Positions 27,279-40,154 of a stretch of 64,000 nt of DNA are shown here, piece after piece. The number at the start of each line of letters is the position of its first letter. Position 1 is the first letter of the stretch. This DNA is from Meloidogyne chitwoodi. Lineage: Eukaryota > Nematoda > Chromadorea > Rhabditida > Meloidogynidae. The notes beneath the pieces are model-generated. The model did not search any database, was not told where the DNA came from, and saw nothing but the letters and a program-made list of their open reading frames with translations. The stretch is taken from the NCBI GenBank assembly GCA_015183035.1, contig JACZZP010000004.1, positions 930,001-994,000 on the forward strand. The letters are read 5' to 3'. The position numbers and the translations under genes are program-made.

Positions 27279-27892
27279 TTTAAATTAAGATTGCTTTTTT
27301 AATTTTAAAATTTTTTGCCTTGAAGTTAAAATTTGTAAAAAATTAAAAAAAAACAGAAAAATTCTCTTAAATATTAATAAATACTAACAATAAGACAAAA
27401 AGGGAAATAACATTTTATTATTTAAAATATATTTTATAATAATAGTTATTTATTTAAATTATTATTAATAATATAAAATTTAATTTTAATATAAAATATA
27501 ACTAATATCTTTCATTTATTTAATATTCAAAATATATTATTTTATACCTGCTAATTTGTTAATTTAAATTGTAAACAATATTTAAGTTAAATTGTTTACT
27601 TTATTTTCTAAGAATATAATTTTTAAATAATTAATTTTAAATTTTAATATTTAAATATATATTTTACACCTGTTATACCAATTTGTCGAAAGAAAATAGA
27701 CACTTATTTGTTAATGTGGATCATGACTTGTACTTAATGAGTGGAAGGTATTTTATTATCGCCCGATCTTCAGTAGTACCTAGTCAATTTAATTGATTCT
27801 TTAAATAATTAATATCTAATGTGAGAGTTAAAATAAAAAAATAATTAATTTTTTTATTCAAAGATAATTATTAATAATAATTGTTATATACC

Positions 27893-28128
27893 TGTTGTAT
27901 ATGAGTAGTGGTCTTTTATAGACACTTTAACGGTCTAGTCAATAGACTATATAAGCACCAGTAAAGAACCAGTCTAAGAGTTAGTTCTCGTCTACCGATA
28001 CACATCAACCCTATTCTCTACTTCATCTTTATTGTTATTACCTGCGATAAACTGTTTGCTTTTTGCTCGTCTACATTATTCTCGGACACAGTTTGTTACT
28101 TGTAAATTGGACAAGTACAAACACAACA
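27893..28128. mobile_element. Solo LTR
   Basis: It starts TGTTGTATATGAG and ends ACACAACA, flanked by the exact 5-bp duplication ATACC (27888-27892 and 28129-28133). It contains a TATA-like ACTATATAAGC near 27948. No internal retrotransposon sequence is adjacent. It sits about 600 bp upstream of the chemoreceptor start (27278, minus strand). Confidence 0.78.
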
Positions 28129-28342
28129 ATACCTATGTTGATTTTAACAATTTATTAATTTAATTTTTTAATTTTGAATAACTTTTAGTATTAAAAAACT
28201 TGTAAATTCTTTGATTCAAAAAATAAATAAAATTAATTTTAAAAATTTATTTTTATTAAATCAACAAATTAATAAAATAAAGTACTAAATATTCTAAATA
28301 GAGGAAATTGATCAATTAATTTAAAACAAAAATTCCTTTTAT

Positions 28343-30228
28343 TCACGTTGAATAAATATTTGGAGTTCCAAAAGAAATTCCCATACTTTCAATATGACAT
28401 TCATCATTTCCTTGAGCAATTAAAAATATTCCATTCATTCCAAATTCAACATTCCATGAATTTATACCAATCCAAAAAGGCTGATCTACGCCTGAACATG
28501 TTTGTGTTCCCCAACCAATTAATCTTATAGCATGTCCTCCATCATATCCTCCACTTGTATGCTTAATAAAATTATTTTATTTTATTTTAATTATTTAAAT
28601 TGAAAAAAAACTTTGTAAACTCCCTCTTTGTAATGATAAAAATCTGAGTAAATATACATTGTCCCAACAACTGTCCCATTTGTTTGAATTTCAGCTTTAA
28701 TTGCTTCAACTGCTTCTGAACCAGTAGTTCCTTGTATACCTGCTGACCATGTACCTTTTTAAAAAATAATTTAAAATAAATCAAAAATTTAATTTTTATT
28801 ACCAAATCTTTTGTCATCTCTATAATTATTTTGCCATTTATTATTTGTGCAATATGATGAACATTTTGGGGCTTTATATGTTTCAGTTCCTAAAGGAGGA
28901 AATGGATAAGGTTTACATCCTGTTGATTGGCTATAATTTGATCCGGTAACAACTCCATTTTTTTCCATATATTGCCATGCATAGAGAGGCCAGCCACCGC
29001 TGCATCTATATATTTTTGGAAATGTTATTAAACAAGTATTACACTTCTTTATTTTTTAAATTACCCAAAAGTATTTGGAGTACAACTCATCAAATCTGCT
29101 TCAGAAAACATATTTATTGGATTAGTTGGTGATGTATAAAGTCCCAATTTTGCCCTTTCAATACAATAACGATCAGTAAATGCTGAACCACTAGCAACAG
29201 CCCAACAATCACCACACGTTGATTGGTCTCTAATATTATTTATTATTTTAGCACATTGTGGCCATTGAGTCCGAGAATCAAATTCATAATTATAAGTACA
29301 TTGATCAGCAAAACGTTTTGAACGATTTTTATTATTTTCTAAAATTTAAAAATAAAATATTTATTTATTTAAATACCATTTTTTGAAGAATTATCTTTTA
29401 CATCATTAGATTTTAACTTGTAAGGAGTAGGCAAAGTTTGGCCAACCGGTGCATTAAGTCCTTGCATTTTCTTTCTTTGCGAAGGTGGCATAGCAGCAAA
29501 ACGATGATTATATTTTGCCTTAATTAATTTAGGTATTAATTAATTAATTAATTAATTTATTTATTATTAATTAATTAATAATTAATTATATTTAATTTAA
29601 ATAAATTACAGTCCAAGAACCATCACCAATTTCTCCATCATTCAATTTTGCTACAAAGTTTAGTGCTTTTTCACATCTAACAGATTTCTTTTTTGAATCC
29701 CATTTACTTGTTTGTGATGTAACAGAATAGTAAAGGACAGAAATTAGCAGGACTGTGAACAGAAGGAATTTCTGAAATAAAAAATATTTTTAAAATTAAA
29801 AAACAATGAGAGTATCTTTATAAATAATTTAATTAAATTATTTTTAAGAAAAACATCCAGTTGTGAAAATATTATTTTGTTGTACCGTACAATTCCTCTA
29901 AAATAATTTCCAACTACTAAAATACCTCCATAGAGGGGTGACTTATAAAATAAGTCTTTTTGCCTATTTTTGTATTTAGCTATATATTTATTTTCATTAA
30001 AAATAAATTTCTATTAAAATTAGAATTTTAATTTAATAACAAAATTAAAGCCTTGACTTATTAGCTTATTTTAAATATTCTAAATTAATAACAAAATTTA
30101 ATATAAAAAATTTATGTTTTAGATAAATTTTGGGATGAACCCTAATATTTTCTTGTAATTTAAAAAATAGATATTTTTAATTTTAAATAAAATAATTTTA
30201 ATAAAAAATAATTATATTTACTTACCAT
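28343..30228 (-). CDS. Cathepsin B-like cysteine protease
   Basis: Seven exons join in phase: 30228-30226 (only the ATG), 29771-29610, 29518-29377, 29338-29065, 29005-28803, 28754-28612 and 28561-28343, giving 381 residues. A signal peptide (KFLLFTVLLISVLYYSV) and propeptide precede the papain-fold domain. The active site has Gln and Cys in DQSTCGDCWAVA, His in GGHAIRLIGWG and Asn in INSWN. All catalytic residues are present. The occluding-loop region (TGCKPYPFPP...KCSSYC) is short and lacks the paired His of mammalian cathepsin B, so exopeptidase activity may be weak or absent. Phe replaces a conserved Trp (NVEFG for xxxWG). It is probably a secreted or lysosomal gut protease. The GTTTTTTTTC donor of exon 6 is weak. 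Confidence 0.87.
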
Positions 30229-32656
30229 TGTTTTGTTTAGACTCTGATAGGCTGTTTTGCCTTTCAGTGTTTGAAATATGATAATTTTTTAGTTTCTTCA
30301 TAACATTTATATACTCCAACACTTTTTAGTTAATTTTTTTTAATATTTAAAAAAAATAAAAATAAATAAATAAAATAACTATCAAAAAGGACAAATTTCT
30401 GCCAATTTTATTGTCTAGTTATTTTTTATAAAAAATAAAATTAATATTAATTTATTGTTAAAAGTACAATTTAAATTTTTTTATTAATGCAGCTGATATT
30501 TTTATTTAAAAAATAACTAAAAATAAATTAAAAAAATTTAATGCACTTTAATTAAAATAATTTAAAAATATTTATTTTATTAAATAATTTTTAAAAATAA
30601 ATTTAATTAAGAAAAAGCATTAAAAAAACATATTATTTTAATGTTCAGTTAGGTATTTTAACTTCAATTTAAAATTTTTTTTTATTTTTAATAAAAATAT
30701 GTTTTTTATTATTAGTTTATGAGTGTCCAAACAAATTTTGTTAATTAATATCTCATTTAAATATTTATTTATTTAATCTATTAAAAACAATCAAAAGGTA
30801 CTCTAATAATAAGTAATTATAATTAACTAATATTTATAAATATATTAACTTGTGTGGAATAAATACATATATTACTTATAGTATTCGTTCCCATTCCCTC
30901 GGCGAGTTTTTGACTCATAAAACAAAAAAAGTTCCTCCTATTTGTTGTCCTCCCCGACAATTGATAATTTCCCCAAATCCCCGGCGTGTTTACGAAAATA
31001 TTTCTCTTCCCCGTTTTCCGTTCTAAGAGGTCTAATCAAAATAAATTTATATTAAATAAAATTTTAGTTTTTTTATTGAGACTTTTTTTACCTTAAATTT
31101 TAATTATCTCATAAATTTAAGCCAAAATAATTTATTTAAAAATTAAAATTAATAAATTTATTTATTCTTTTATTTTTAATAAAATTTATCTAACAATAAT
31201 GATCAATTGTTAATTTTTATTTAAGAATCTTTACTATATTTATTTTTTAATTTTATAAAATTTTCACATAGGTAAATGCAACAAATATTTATTATTTTTG
31301 CAAAAATAATTAATTAATTAAAAAATAATATTTTCACACATCAATGAAACATTTTTTAACAAAAATATTTATTTATACCAATTAAAATTTTCTATTTTTA
31401 ATAATTTTCCAAAAATAAATAAAATACAAAATTTAATTAAAAAGAAGAAGATTAATTAAAATTAATTTTAATAAAAAGATTAAATTCTAATTTTTTGAGA
31501 ATAATAAAAAAAAGTGAGTGTTCTAAATTAGATTTTGTTTATTGAAAGCCTTTTCTACATTTTTGAATAATTTTTAATTTTATAATTTTTGTTTAGTGAT
31601 TTGCTTAACAGAATGGCGGTGGATTCTTCCAGCATTTACTTTGGCCTTTGTGCATTTGTTTTTCTTTATTTTTATTTTAATTAATTTAATATTTTTTTAA
31701 ATTAATTTTTATAATAAATTTTTATTTTTTTAAATTAATAATTTAAAAAAAATTAATTTTCATTATTTATGTATTTTATTTTTTAAAAATTAATATTTTA
31801 TTTAATTAAATTTAAAATTAAAAAAAAATTTAAAACTTTAAATTTAAAGATAAAAATTAATATAATAAAATATTTTTTCCATTTTTAAATTTTAATTTAG
31901 GTAAATTATTTATATTTAAATTTTTTTCCAATTTTTTATCTGTTAAAATGTACAAAATTAATTTTAATTTATTATTTAATAAATTATTTATTGTTGAAAA
32001 TTTAAGGTAGTCTGACTGACAGATTTAATTTTTTAAATAAAATAAAATATATTTTTATAATTTCATTATAAAAATTACTTTTTTTTTGCAAAGCAAATAC
32101 TTTTTAAAAATTTTTTTTTATTATATTTTGTATTTTTTAAATTGTTTCTTTTATAATTAAAAAATATAGTCTTTACGTCAATAAAAATTAAAAACTAAAA
32201 ATTTAATAAAAAAAATTATTATAATAAATTTTTAATATTTTTAATTAAAACAATAATTTAATTAAAATTATTTTTATTAAATATTTTTATTTAAATTATT
32301 CTTTATAATTTTTACCTAAAATACCTAAATATCTTATAATAAAAAATTTTTCTGTTAATTTTATGCCTGAAATAAATATATTTAATTAAAAATTAATTAA
32401 AGGCGGATGTAAATGTGCAACAAAAAATTATTAATTTTATTAAAAATAATTTTTTAATTAAAAAAAAATTCTAAGAATTTATTCTAATTTAAAAATTAAA
32501 TAAATTAAAATTTTTTTCATTTGTTTAATTAATTTTTATTTAAATAAAATTAAAAAATTTAAATTTTAATTTTAAAAATTTCAGATAAATTAAAAATTAA
32601 TTTTATTTTTATTTAATTTTAATAATATTTTAATTAAAAATTTTCTAAATTTTAAA
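30229..32656. other. AT-rich intergenic region
   Basis: No gene is seen. It is the shared 5' region of the cathepsin gene (minus) and the second chemoreceptor (plus). A less AT-rich patch at about 30880-31035 (CCCATTCCCTCGGCGAG, CCCCGGCGTG) looks like a repeat relic. The rest is mostly homopolymeric A/T runs. Confidence 0.55.
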
Positions 32657-34996
32657 ATGAATATTCAAAAACAAACGGTTAGTATTTATTTATTTTTTAA
32701 AATTTATAATAAAAAATATTATATTTATTTATTTTTAGCTTTTTGATGTTTATGGAGAAAAAGGACTTCCAACAGATTTAATATTAATTAATATTTTTAG
32801 AATAATAATTGCTACAATTGGAATATTTTTAAATGCTTCTGTTGTTTATGTTACCATTAAATCAAAGTAATTTAATTTTAAAAAAGAATTTATATTTATT
32901 TATTATTTTATTTAATTTTATTAAATAAAAAGAGAATATTTAAAAATTAATTAATTAATTTAAAAATAAAAAGAAAACATTTTGGGAGACAAAACTGAAT
33001 CGAAATTTTGATTTTTAAATAATTTTCATTTATATAATTAATTAATTTTTAATGCTAAGATTCAAAAAATTAAAATTATTTTTCTAATAATTTTAAAAAT
33101 AATAATTTAATTTTTTTTTAATTTAAAAAATATTTATTAAAGAACTTTAAAATCTCCTTGTCATTTTTTACTTGCTTTTGAATGTTTTTCAAATTCAATT
33201 TTTCAAATTCATAGTTGGCTATCATTAACAGTTATTTTAAATCCTGGAAGTCAATTTGTTCCTATTAAACTTTGTTGTCAAAAAATAATTTTAATTTTTG
33301 TTGTTGGATTTGCTGTTTCATTTACAGCAGCATTTTTAGTTTCATTTGATAGACTTATTAGTGTTATTTTTCCTTTATGGTTTTTTTTTATATTATTAAA
33401 CAAAAATTATTATTTATATATTTTTAGGTATCTTCAAAAATTAGTAACAAAAAGATTATATTTAATTCCAATGATTTGTACATCTTTTATTTGTCCAGCA
33501 GTTATTATTTGGGCTATTTACCAAATTGTTGATACAGCACCAGAATATACGTAAATTTAAAATTAAATTTTAAAAAAAATTAAATAATTTAATTTTTAAG
33601 TCAAGTAATCTGTGCACCCCATGAGTGTACTTGGGGTTGGGCCAGTGATGTCATTTATTTTATTTTTTCTGCAATAAATTTTCTTACTTTGGTAAATTAT
33701 ATTATTGTTTGGATTGCACTTAAATGGCATGCAATTAAAAATCAGAATCAAGGTTAATTAAATATTTTAATTATCGTATTTTCTTATTCCTTGGCTAATA
33801 AATAAAGTAATTAATAGAGATCGGATTTTTAGGTGACAAAAACCTTAAAATAGGTACCTAAATAGGTTGGAAAAAAGACCAAAATAGGTTACAAAAACTT
33901 CAAAATAGGTTAAAAAATTTTTTTATTCTATTCATTATTTTGGCGATTTTTACAAAAATTATAGGCAAAAATAACAAAAAATAACGAATTCGATAAAAAA
34001 AGGTCAAAAACGCATTATAGTAGCAAATTTATCGTAAAAAATGATATTTTGTCACTTTTTATTAGTGACATTTTGTCACTTTTTTTATTAGTGATATTTT
34101 TAAGTAATTACTCGGGTTTTAATTGAATTTTTGCATTTTATTTTAAAATTTTCTTAAATTTTGTCTAAATATATACGAAAATTTTAAAATTTTATAAATT
34201 TTGACGAAAATATACAAAAAAGGTGACAAAAAGCCCAAATAGGTTGTCACCTATTTTAGGTTACAAAACGCCAAAATAGGTTTTGGGACATGCCAATAGG
34301 TCACGTCTAAACACATAATTTTTCAAAAATAACTGCAGATTTGAGCTTGATTCATCAAGACTGATTTGTGAAAAAAATAGGTTATAACCTAAAAATCCGA
34401 TCTCTAGTAATTAATAATGAAAAAGAATATAAAAAATTGAGAGAAACTCTCTCTGATCATAATTGTCAAAATAGCCAAATAATAAAAAGTTTCACAACAA
34501 ATTAAAAAAAAAATTAGTGACATATACATATTTTAGACCTTTACCCTCAAATTTTAACCCTTAGAAAATTATAAAAAAATTATTTATTTTTCAGCTTCGT
34601 TTGAATGGACTCATCGAATATTAAAAACACTTGCAGTATTAATGGTTCTTAATTTAATTGGTCATTCAATGAATAGTATTGCAAGAATGACAGTTCCTCG
34701 TTTTGATTTAGATATAACACAGTCAACTATAGTAACACATTCTTTAAGTTGTTTAACAAATTTAGTTATGGCTATTGATGCTCCTGTACTTTATTTATCA
34801 AAGTTTTTATTTTAAATTTAAATTAAATTAATTTTATTTTTTAATTTAAAGCCAAGAATATAGACAAGCATTTAATAAAGTTTTTAAAATTAAAATAAAC
34901 TCAACAAAAGTCACAATAGCAGGAGGAACAGGAAATATTGGAAAATTAAATACAAAAATTAATAATCAAAATAATGGACTTGTCCCAATTAATTAA
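32657..34996 (+). CDS. Srsx-like chemoreceptor 2 (7TM GPCR)
   Basis: Seven exons join in phase: 32657-32677, 32739-32866, 33143-33379, 33428-33550, 33601-33752, 34595-34802 and 34852-34996, giving 337 residues. There are seven hydrophobic segments, KSPCHFLLAFEC before TM2 and a VSFDRLISVIFPLWY motif at the TM3 end. A Cys-rich extracellular loop (ICAPHECTWGWASD) lies before TM5. The tail has NQEYRQAF, then Lys-rich residues. It is clearly a paralogue of the receptor at 59645 (LFDxYGExGLPT, APHECxWGWASD) with the same exon plan. The last large intron carries a hAT-type MITE. Confidence 0.85.
33815..34406. mobile_element. 592-bp hAT-type MITE in the receptor 2 intron
   Basis: The ends are TAGAGATCGGATTTTTAGGT and its inverse, with the exact 8-bp duplication GTAATTAA at 33807-33814 and 34407-34414. 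The interior repeats 'aaaataggtt' phrases. No transposase is encoded. Confidence 0.85.
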
Positions 34997-36473
34997 AAGT
35001 ATTTTTTAAATATAATTCAAATATTTTGTAAATTTATTGTAATATTGTAACATAAAAAGTGAGGAGAATAAGGAATAAATTTCTCTGTCGCATTTATCAA
35101 TAATTATTTTTAAATTAACTTTTTTTTGTTTTATTTACTTTGAAGAAATTAAGTATTTTTAAATAATATATTTTATTTTAATTAAAAAGTTAAATTAAAA
35201 AGCGAAGCATTTAAGAATTGCTTGACACGTCCATGTGGTGATGATGATATTTTTGGCAACCAAAATACTTTTTTGGCTAATTTCTACAAATTTTCTTTAA
35301 GCTTTACAAAGGGAAGGTCCCCAGGTATCCGCGGGACTTCGGGATGAAACTTTGCAGAGAGATAGAGTATACCCTACTTTTATTGTGAAATTTTTACCGT
35401 TTTTGCTAAGGGATATCTGGGACCGATTTATAGTCCCTGAAAATCGATTCATTTTTTAATTGAAAAATTAAAATATGACATGGTGTACTTTCGAAGAGCT
35501 CTTTGAGCTGAGTTGAATGAGACAAAAAATAGCTTCTGGTCTCAAGTCTGAGCCGAGTTACAGGTCCCTGAAAATTGAAAAACCAAAGGGGAGAGTAAGC
35601 TCCCTCTCGGTAATCACCTAAATGGGCTTAGTTAGTCTTTTAAGTATAACTTTGTCAACATTTGTCCAATCAAACTAATTTTTGTGTCATTCGACTCAGC
35701 TCTAAGAGCTCTTTCGAATGAGCTATCATACTCATATTTGAATTTTTCACCCCAAAAATGAGCTTACTCCCTTTTTCGATTTTCAGGGACCTATAACTCG
35801 TTCCCAGATGTCTCTTAGCAAATCGGTGAAAATTTACAATAAAAGTAGGGTATACTCTATCTTTCTGCAAAGTTTCATCGCGAAGTCCAGCGGATACCTG
35901 GGGACCTTCCCTTTGTTATCTAATTAAAAAGAATAATTTAACTTTTGATGCCTTTACTAAATTTAATATTAGATTAAAAAATTTCGTTTAAGGGAATTAA
36001 CTGTTCATTAAGAATTAATTTAAGTAAATAATTTATAAAGCAAATTGTTTAGTTTATTATATAAAATTTATTATATTAGAATATCTCGTTTTAGAATTTG
36101 TGCAAAAAAAGACAAAAAATAATAAATATTTTTATGAAAATGATTTAGTACCCTAAATTAAACTTTTCTCTCTAAAATTGCGTTTATTAAATATGCTGCA
36201 TAAAATAGAGAATTTAGAAAGAATTTATTTTAAACACTTTTTTAAATAAAATTAAAAAAAATTTTTTAGCTTATAAAATTAAGCTCCCAAAAATAATACA
36301 AGCCTCGCGTGCCATCAAAAGTAATAAAATCAAAATTTAAATATTTATAAATAATTATCTAATTGAAATAATACATATTTTCATTTAAATGTTGGGTATC
36401 TATCTCTAGTAAAAAAGCTTTTTATAAATAAGTTTGTTATGTAATTATATTTTTTTAAATTTATTTATTTAAT
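34997..36473. other. Intergenic, with one foldback element
   Basis: No gene is seen between receptor 2 and the carbonic anhydrase-related gene. It contains the element at 35307-35915 and one AGCTTA-type hairpin near 36260-36290. Confidence 0.6.
35307..35915. mobile_element. 609-bp foldback MITE, PIF/Harbinger-like
   Basis: The inverted ends are CAAAGGGAAGGTCCCCAGGT and its complement, with arms of about 150 bp or more. It is flanked by TTA on both sides (35304-35306 and 35916-35918). A 3-bp TTA duplication is the PIF/Harbinger hallmark, though 3 bp is weak evidence alone. Confidence 0.65.
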
Positions 36474-39400
36474 TTATATTCCACTTTTATTTAGCATTGA
36501 ATGTTGTAATAATCTTTTTTCTGTTCTTTTAGGATTTAATTGATAGCCCATATCAACATAAACATTAGTGGGACAATTTCCATCTGAAGAAGAAGAATAT
36601 GGAAATGAAGGAGAAGGCTAAAAAATAATTAATTAAAATGAATTAGAAATTATAAGAGAAAGTTAAAAAATAACAATAAACATACTAACAATATTATTTT
36701 CTACTTTTAGTTAGTTAACTTTCCTCATACATATAAGGTCGATTTTTCTTTTAATAATCTTAAAAATCTTTTTACCTTAGGCAGACCTAAGCTACCAAAA
36801 AATTCGTGCTGGCTAAAATTTTGACAAAAAATAATAATAAATTATTAAATATACTTATCTAACTCAATATAAATATAATTTATTTAAATTAAGAATAAAT
36901 TTTATATTTTTACCTTTAATTTTATGTTAATATTTGTCCTCAATATCCGTCCATTTTGTGCTTTTAAAGGCCTAAAGTTTGAACTTAATGTCATAGGAGG
37001 AGAAGACAATAATGAATCTTCTGTTTTTAAATTCTTATTAATTTCTTTTGGTTTTTCACTTTGAAGTAATTCTGACCAAAGATTTAACTGAAGAGAAAAT
37101 TAATTTATTAATTGCCCTCTTAAATTAAAAATTTTTTTTTAATAATTACACTAGTAAGAAAATATAAATTTTAATTTTGGAATTAAAAAAATTATTTTCA
37201 CTTACATCTTCAGAAGTAATGTAAATTGGAGAATTATAGATGACCCTTAAACAGTAAATTTTAATGTTTAAGAGATTCTGGCTAATTTTTTTTTAATTTT
37301 TTACTCGGTCGGTTAAAAACCAACAGACAAATCTGAATTCTTCTTTTTTGTTTTGATTTTTTTAACAAAAAAGACCGCCCTACAAGTCACTAATGTTCAA
37401 TCCGATCTTTTAAAAACTCTATATATTTTTTACATTTTCATATTTTAGAGTTATATAATATTAAATTTCTAAATTTTGGTGTATATTTTTAGATAAATTA
37501 AATTAGTTCTTAAGGTTCATTGGTTAGCTGTTTTATTTTTGTAAGTCAACACATTGTTGGCTAATTTTAACTTTAACTATTTTAAGTCATAAAGTTCACC
37601 TATCGAAAGATTCTACGCTTTGTTAGAAAAAAAGTTTTTGTAGGAAAATTGTAAAGAAATAAAATAAAAATAACTCATATGTACATTTTTAATGAGAATT
37701 TTAGAAAGATTAAACCAAAAAATTACTAATCAAAATGTAACAGCTTAGGGCCCCTTTCACATTTATAAGTTTTGATTAAAGAAATCAGAACAAAAATATA
37801 AATACCAAAGTCTAATAAATAATAAAAATGTTTTTATTAAAATGTAGGATTTTATTTTTATCAAACGACCAAAAGTCTTCAAGTTTTATCCGCAATATAT
37901 ATATAGCTTGCGGACAAAACTTAAGGACTTTTTGTCGCTACAAATTAAAAGAATATAATCGTTTTTACACCTTAAAAAACTTTTAAAATTAAACTAACCA
38001 TGTAACAGTCTCAAAACACCCTGGAAATGTTAATGAACCCTCATAGGAAATATAATAATCTGTTTGAGGTAATAAAGCAGAAGGCTGGAAATTTCTTATT
38101 TGAGTTACTTGATCTTAAAATAAAAATAAAATTTAATTAAAAAATCTTTAAAAAAATAATAATTTTACTTCTATATTTAATATTTATTGCTGCTTTGGCT
38201 AAACGTTTAAGTTCAGAATTTGTTCGATCACCAATCTTTAAAAAATAAATTTTAATAATTTAATTATTTTTTTACATCAATTATAATTCCAACAGCAAGA
38301 AGACCTTTAGGTTGAGATTGTGCTTGCGTTAAATTTTCATAAAGATCAGAATTAAAGGCGAGAAGCTGAACCTAAAAATTTTAACTTTTATTAAATTTAA
38401 GACACTAATTTTTAATTTGGTAACTCCAGAGAATATTTAATTCTACTGTTTACAAATATGAAGTAAAACTTTTAGCTAAATGATAATTTAGCTTACAAAA
38501 ATAAAAAGAAGAGCCTATCTACGAGTATTTTATATTTTTAATTCTAATTTTTAACAATACAAAACTGTATTAATTAACATTAAACAAATAATATAGTATA
38601 GTTACAGAGGAACGAGCCACTGAAGGTTTTAAGACTGCGACATTACTTCAGTGATTATTTTTACACATACATAAATATATCAGGGATGGGCAACTTTTGT
38701 ATTTCGTCCTTCGTATTTTTCAGTTTTCAGACTTTTCTTTCGTGTTTTGTATTTTATTTTCCGATTTGCCTATCCCTATATATTTAATTACCTATAGGAG
38801 CGTGCTTTTGTGTTCTCTTTTATTAATGCTTAATTTAAGCTTTTTAAATCCCATCAAAATTAGTTAATAATTTGAATAATTTTTGTAAATTTTTTAAAAC
38901 TCTAACCTCTGCCGGAAATCTTACACGATTTATTGTATGTTCTGAACCGACTTCTCCTTTTCTTATATCACCGAAATGGAAAAGCTTTAAATTAAAAAAA
39001 TTAAAGAAATTTTGGTTTCGACGACCGCTCAAAATATATCAAAACATAAAAAACTATTAAATTTTAAAATTAAATAATTCAACATTTTGAACGGTTAACC
39101 TTTTAATAATTAAAATATTATAAACCATTTGTTGAAATTGATAATTATATGGAAAAGCTGGTCCTCCATTCATTTTAACAAAAACAGAATTAGAAAATGA
39201 TGATTTAATATTTTCATTATTAGAATTATTAATAAAAAGTAAAGGAAATTGTCCAGTATTCCACAATTCAGAATTTTCGATTCTTTCTCTAGAAATTGAT
39301 AATTTTCCAAGTCCTGGGTCAAAAACTAATCTTTAAATTAATTAATTTATTTTTTAAATATATTTATATATTTACTTTTCAGGGTCCATATTTATTGGGC

Positions 39401-40154
39401 TCTAAAATTAAAAAAAATAATAATTTTATTTTTTTAATTAATTTTATATTTATTATGGCTGATAAAATATAAAGAAAATTTAAAAATAATTTTTTGTTTA
39501 ATTAACATTTAATTATTTAATATTTACAAAGTTTAACTTAAATTTTAAGTTCAAGTTTATTTTAAAACTTTACTATAAAAACACTCATTTTTTCTTCCTC
39601 TAACAATATTAAAGTGAAAAACAGATAAGAGACTTTAATTATTTTTTAATTTAATTTTTACCTGTAATTTCCCTGCTTTACACATTCTCCAATGTTTATG
39701 CATAAGTCCCCAGAAATCAGGACCTTAAATAAAATATATTTATTTTTTATTAATATTTATTTTACTAAAAAATTAATTTTTATATATTTTTTAATTTATT
39801 GTTTACTAATATTTTTACAAACAAAATTACTTTTTAGCCTTTATAAATTCCCATGTGACCTTTGCTTTAATAAAAAAAATTTTGGGGGTCAAAAAAATGT
39901 TTATAAATTAAAAAAATTAAATTTAGTTAATATTTTTTTTTAATTTAAATCACCGACATATTAAATTAAAATAAAAATATTATTATTTTTAATTATATTT
40001 TTTAATTTTAATAAAATTATTAATTCTACACTTTTTAAAATTTTAATATTTTTAAAAAGGACTTTAAAAAATAATTAATAATTTAATTCAAACCAATTAA
40101 AAAACATTGTTGAATAAATAAAAGGCCAATTGTGATTAAATAAAGTAAGGACAT
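36474..40154 (-). CDS. Carbonic anhydrase-related protein, predicted acatalytic
   Basis: Eleven exons join in phase (40154-40094, 39723-39662, 39401-39376, 39330-39126, 38984-38907, 38371-38276, 38235-38169, 38113-37999, 37245-37206, 37087-36914 and 36617-36474), giving 355 residues. A signal peptide is followed by an alpha-CA fold: GPDFWGLMH, QSPINMDP, LSISRERIE, GSEHTINRVRFPAEVQLLAFN and YEGSLTFPGCFETVTW. Of the three zinc-ligand positions, the site equivalent to FHFHWG reads MLFHFG and AELHLVHW reads AEVQLLAFN. Two His are therefore lost and catalysis is not expected. It resembles CARP X/XI and nematode cah-1/cah-2 proteins, which are secreted and neuronal. The C-terminal tail is unique and basic. 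A small exon after the signal peptide may be missing from my model. Confidence 0.85.

Noticed and set aside
39692..39943. 83-codon hydrophobic frame
   Set aside because: It overlaps the second exon of the carbonic anhydrase-related gene on the opposite strand and an AT-rich intron.
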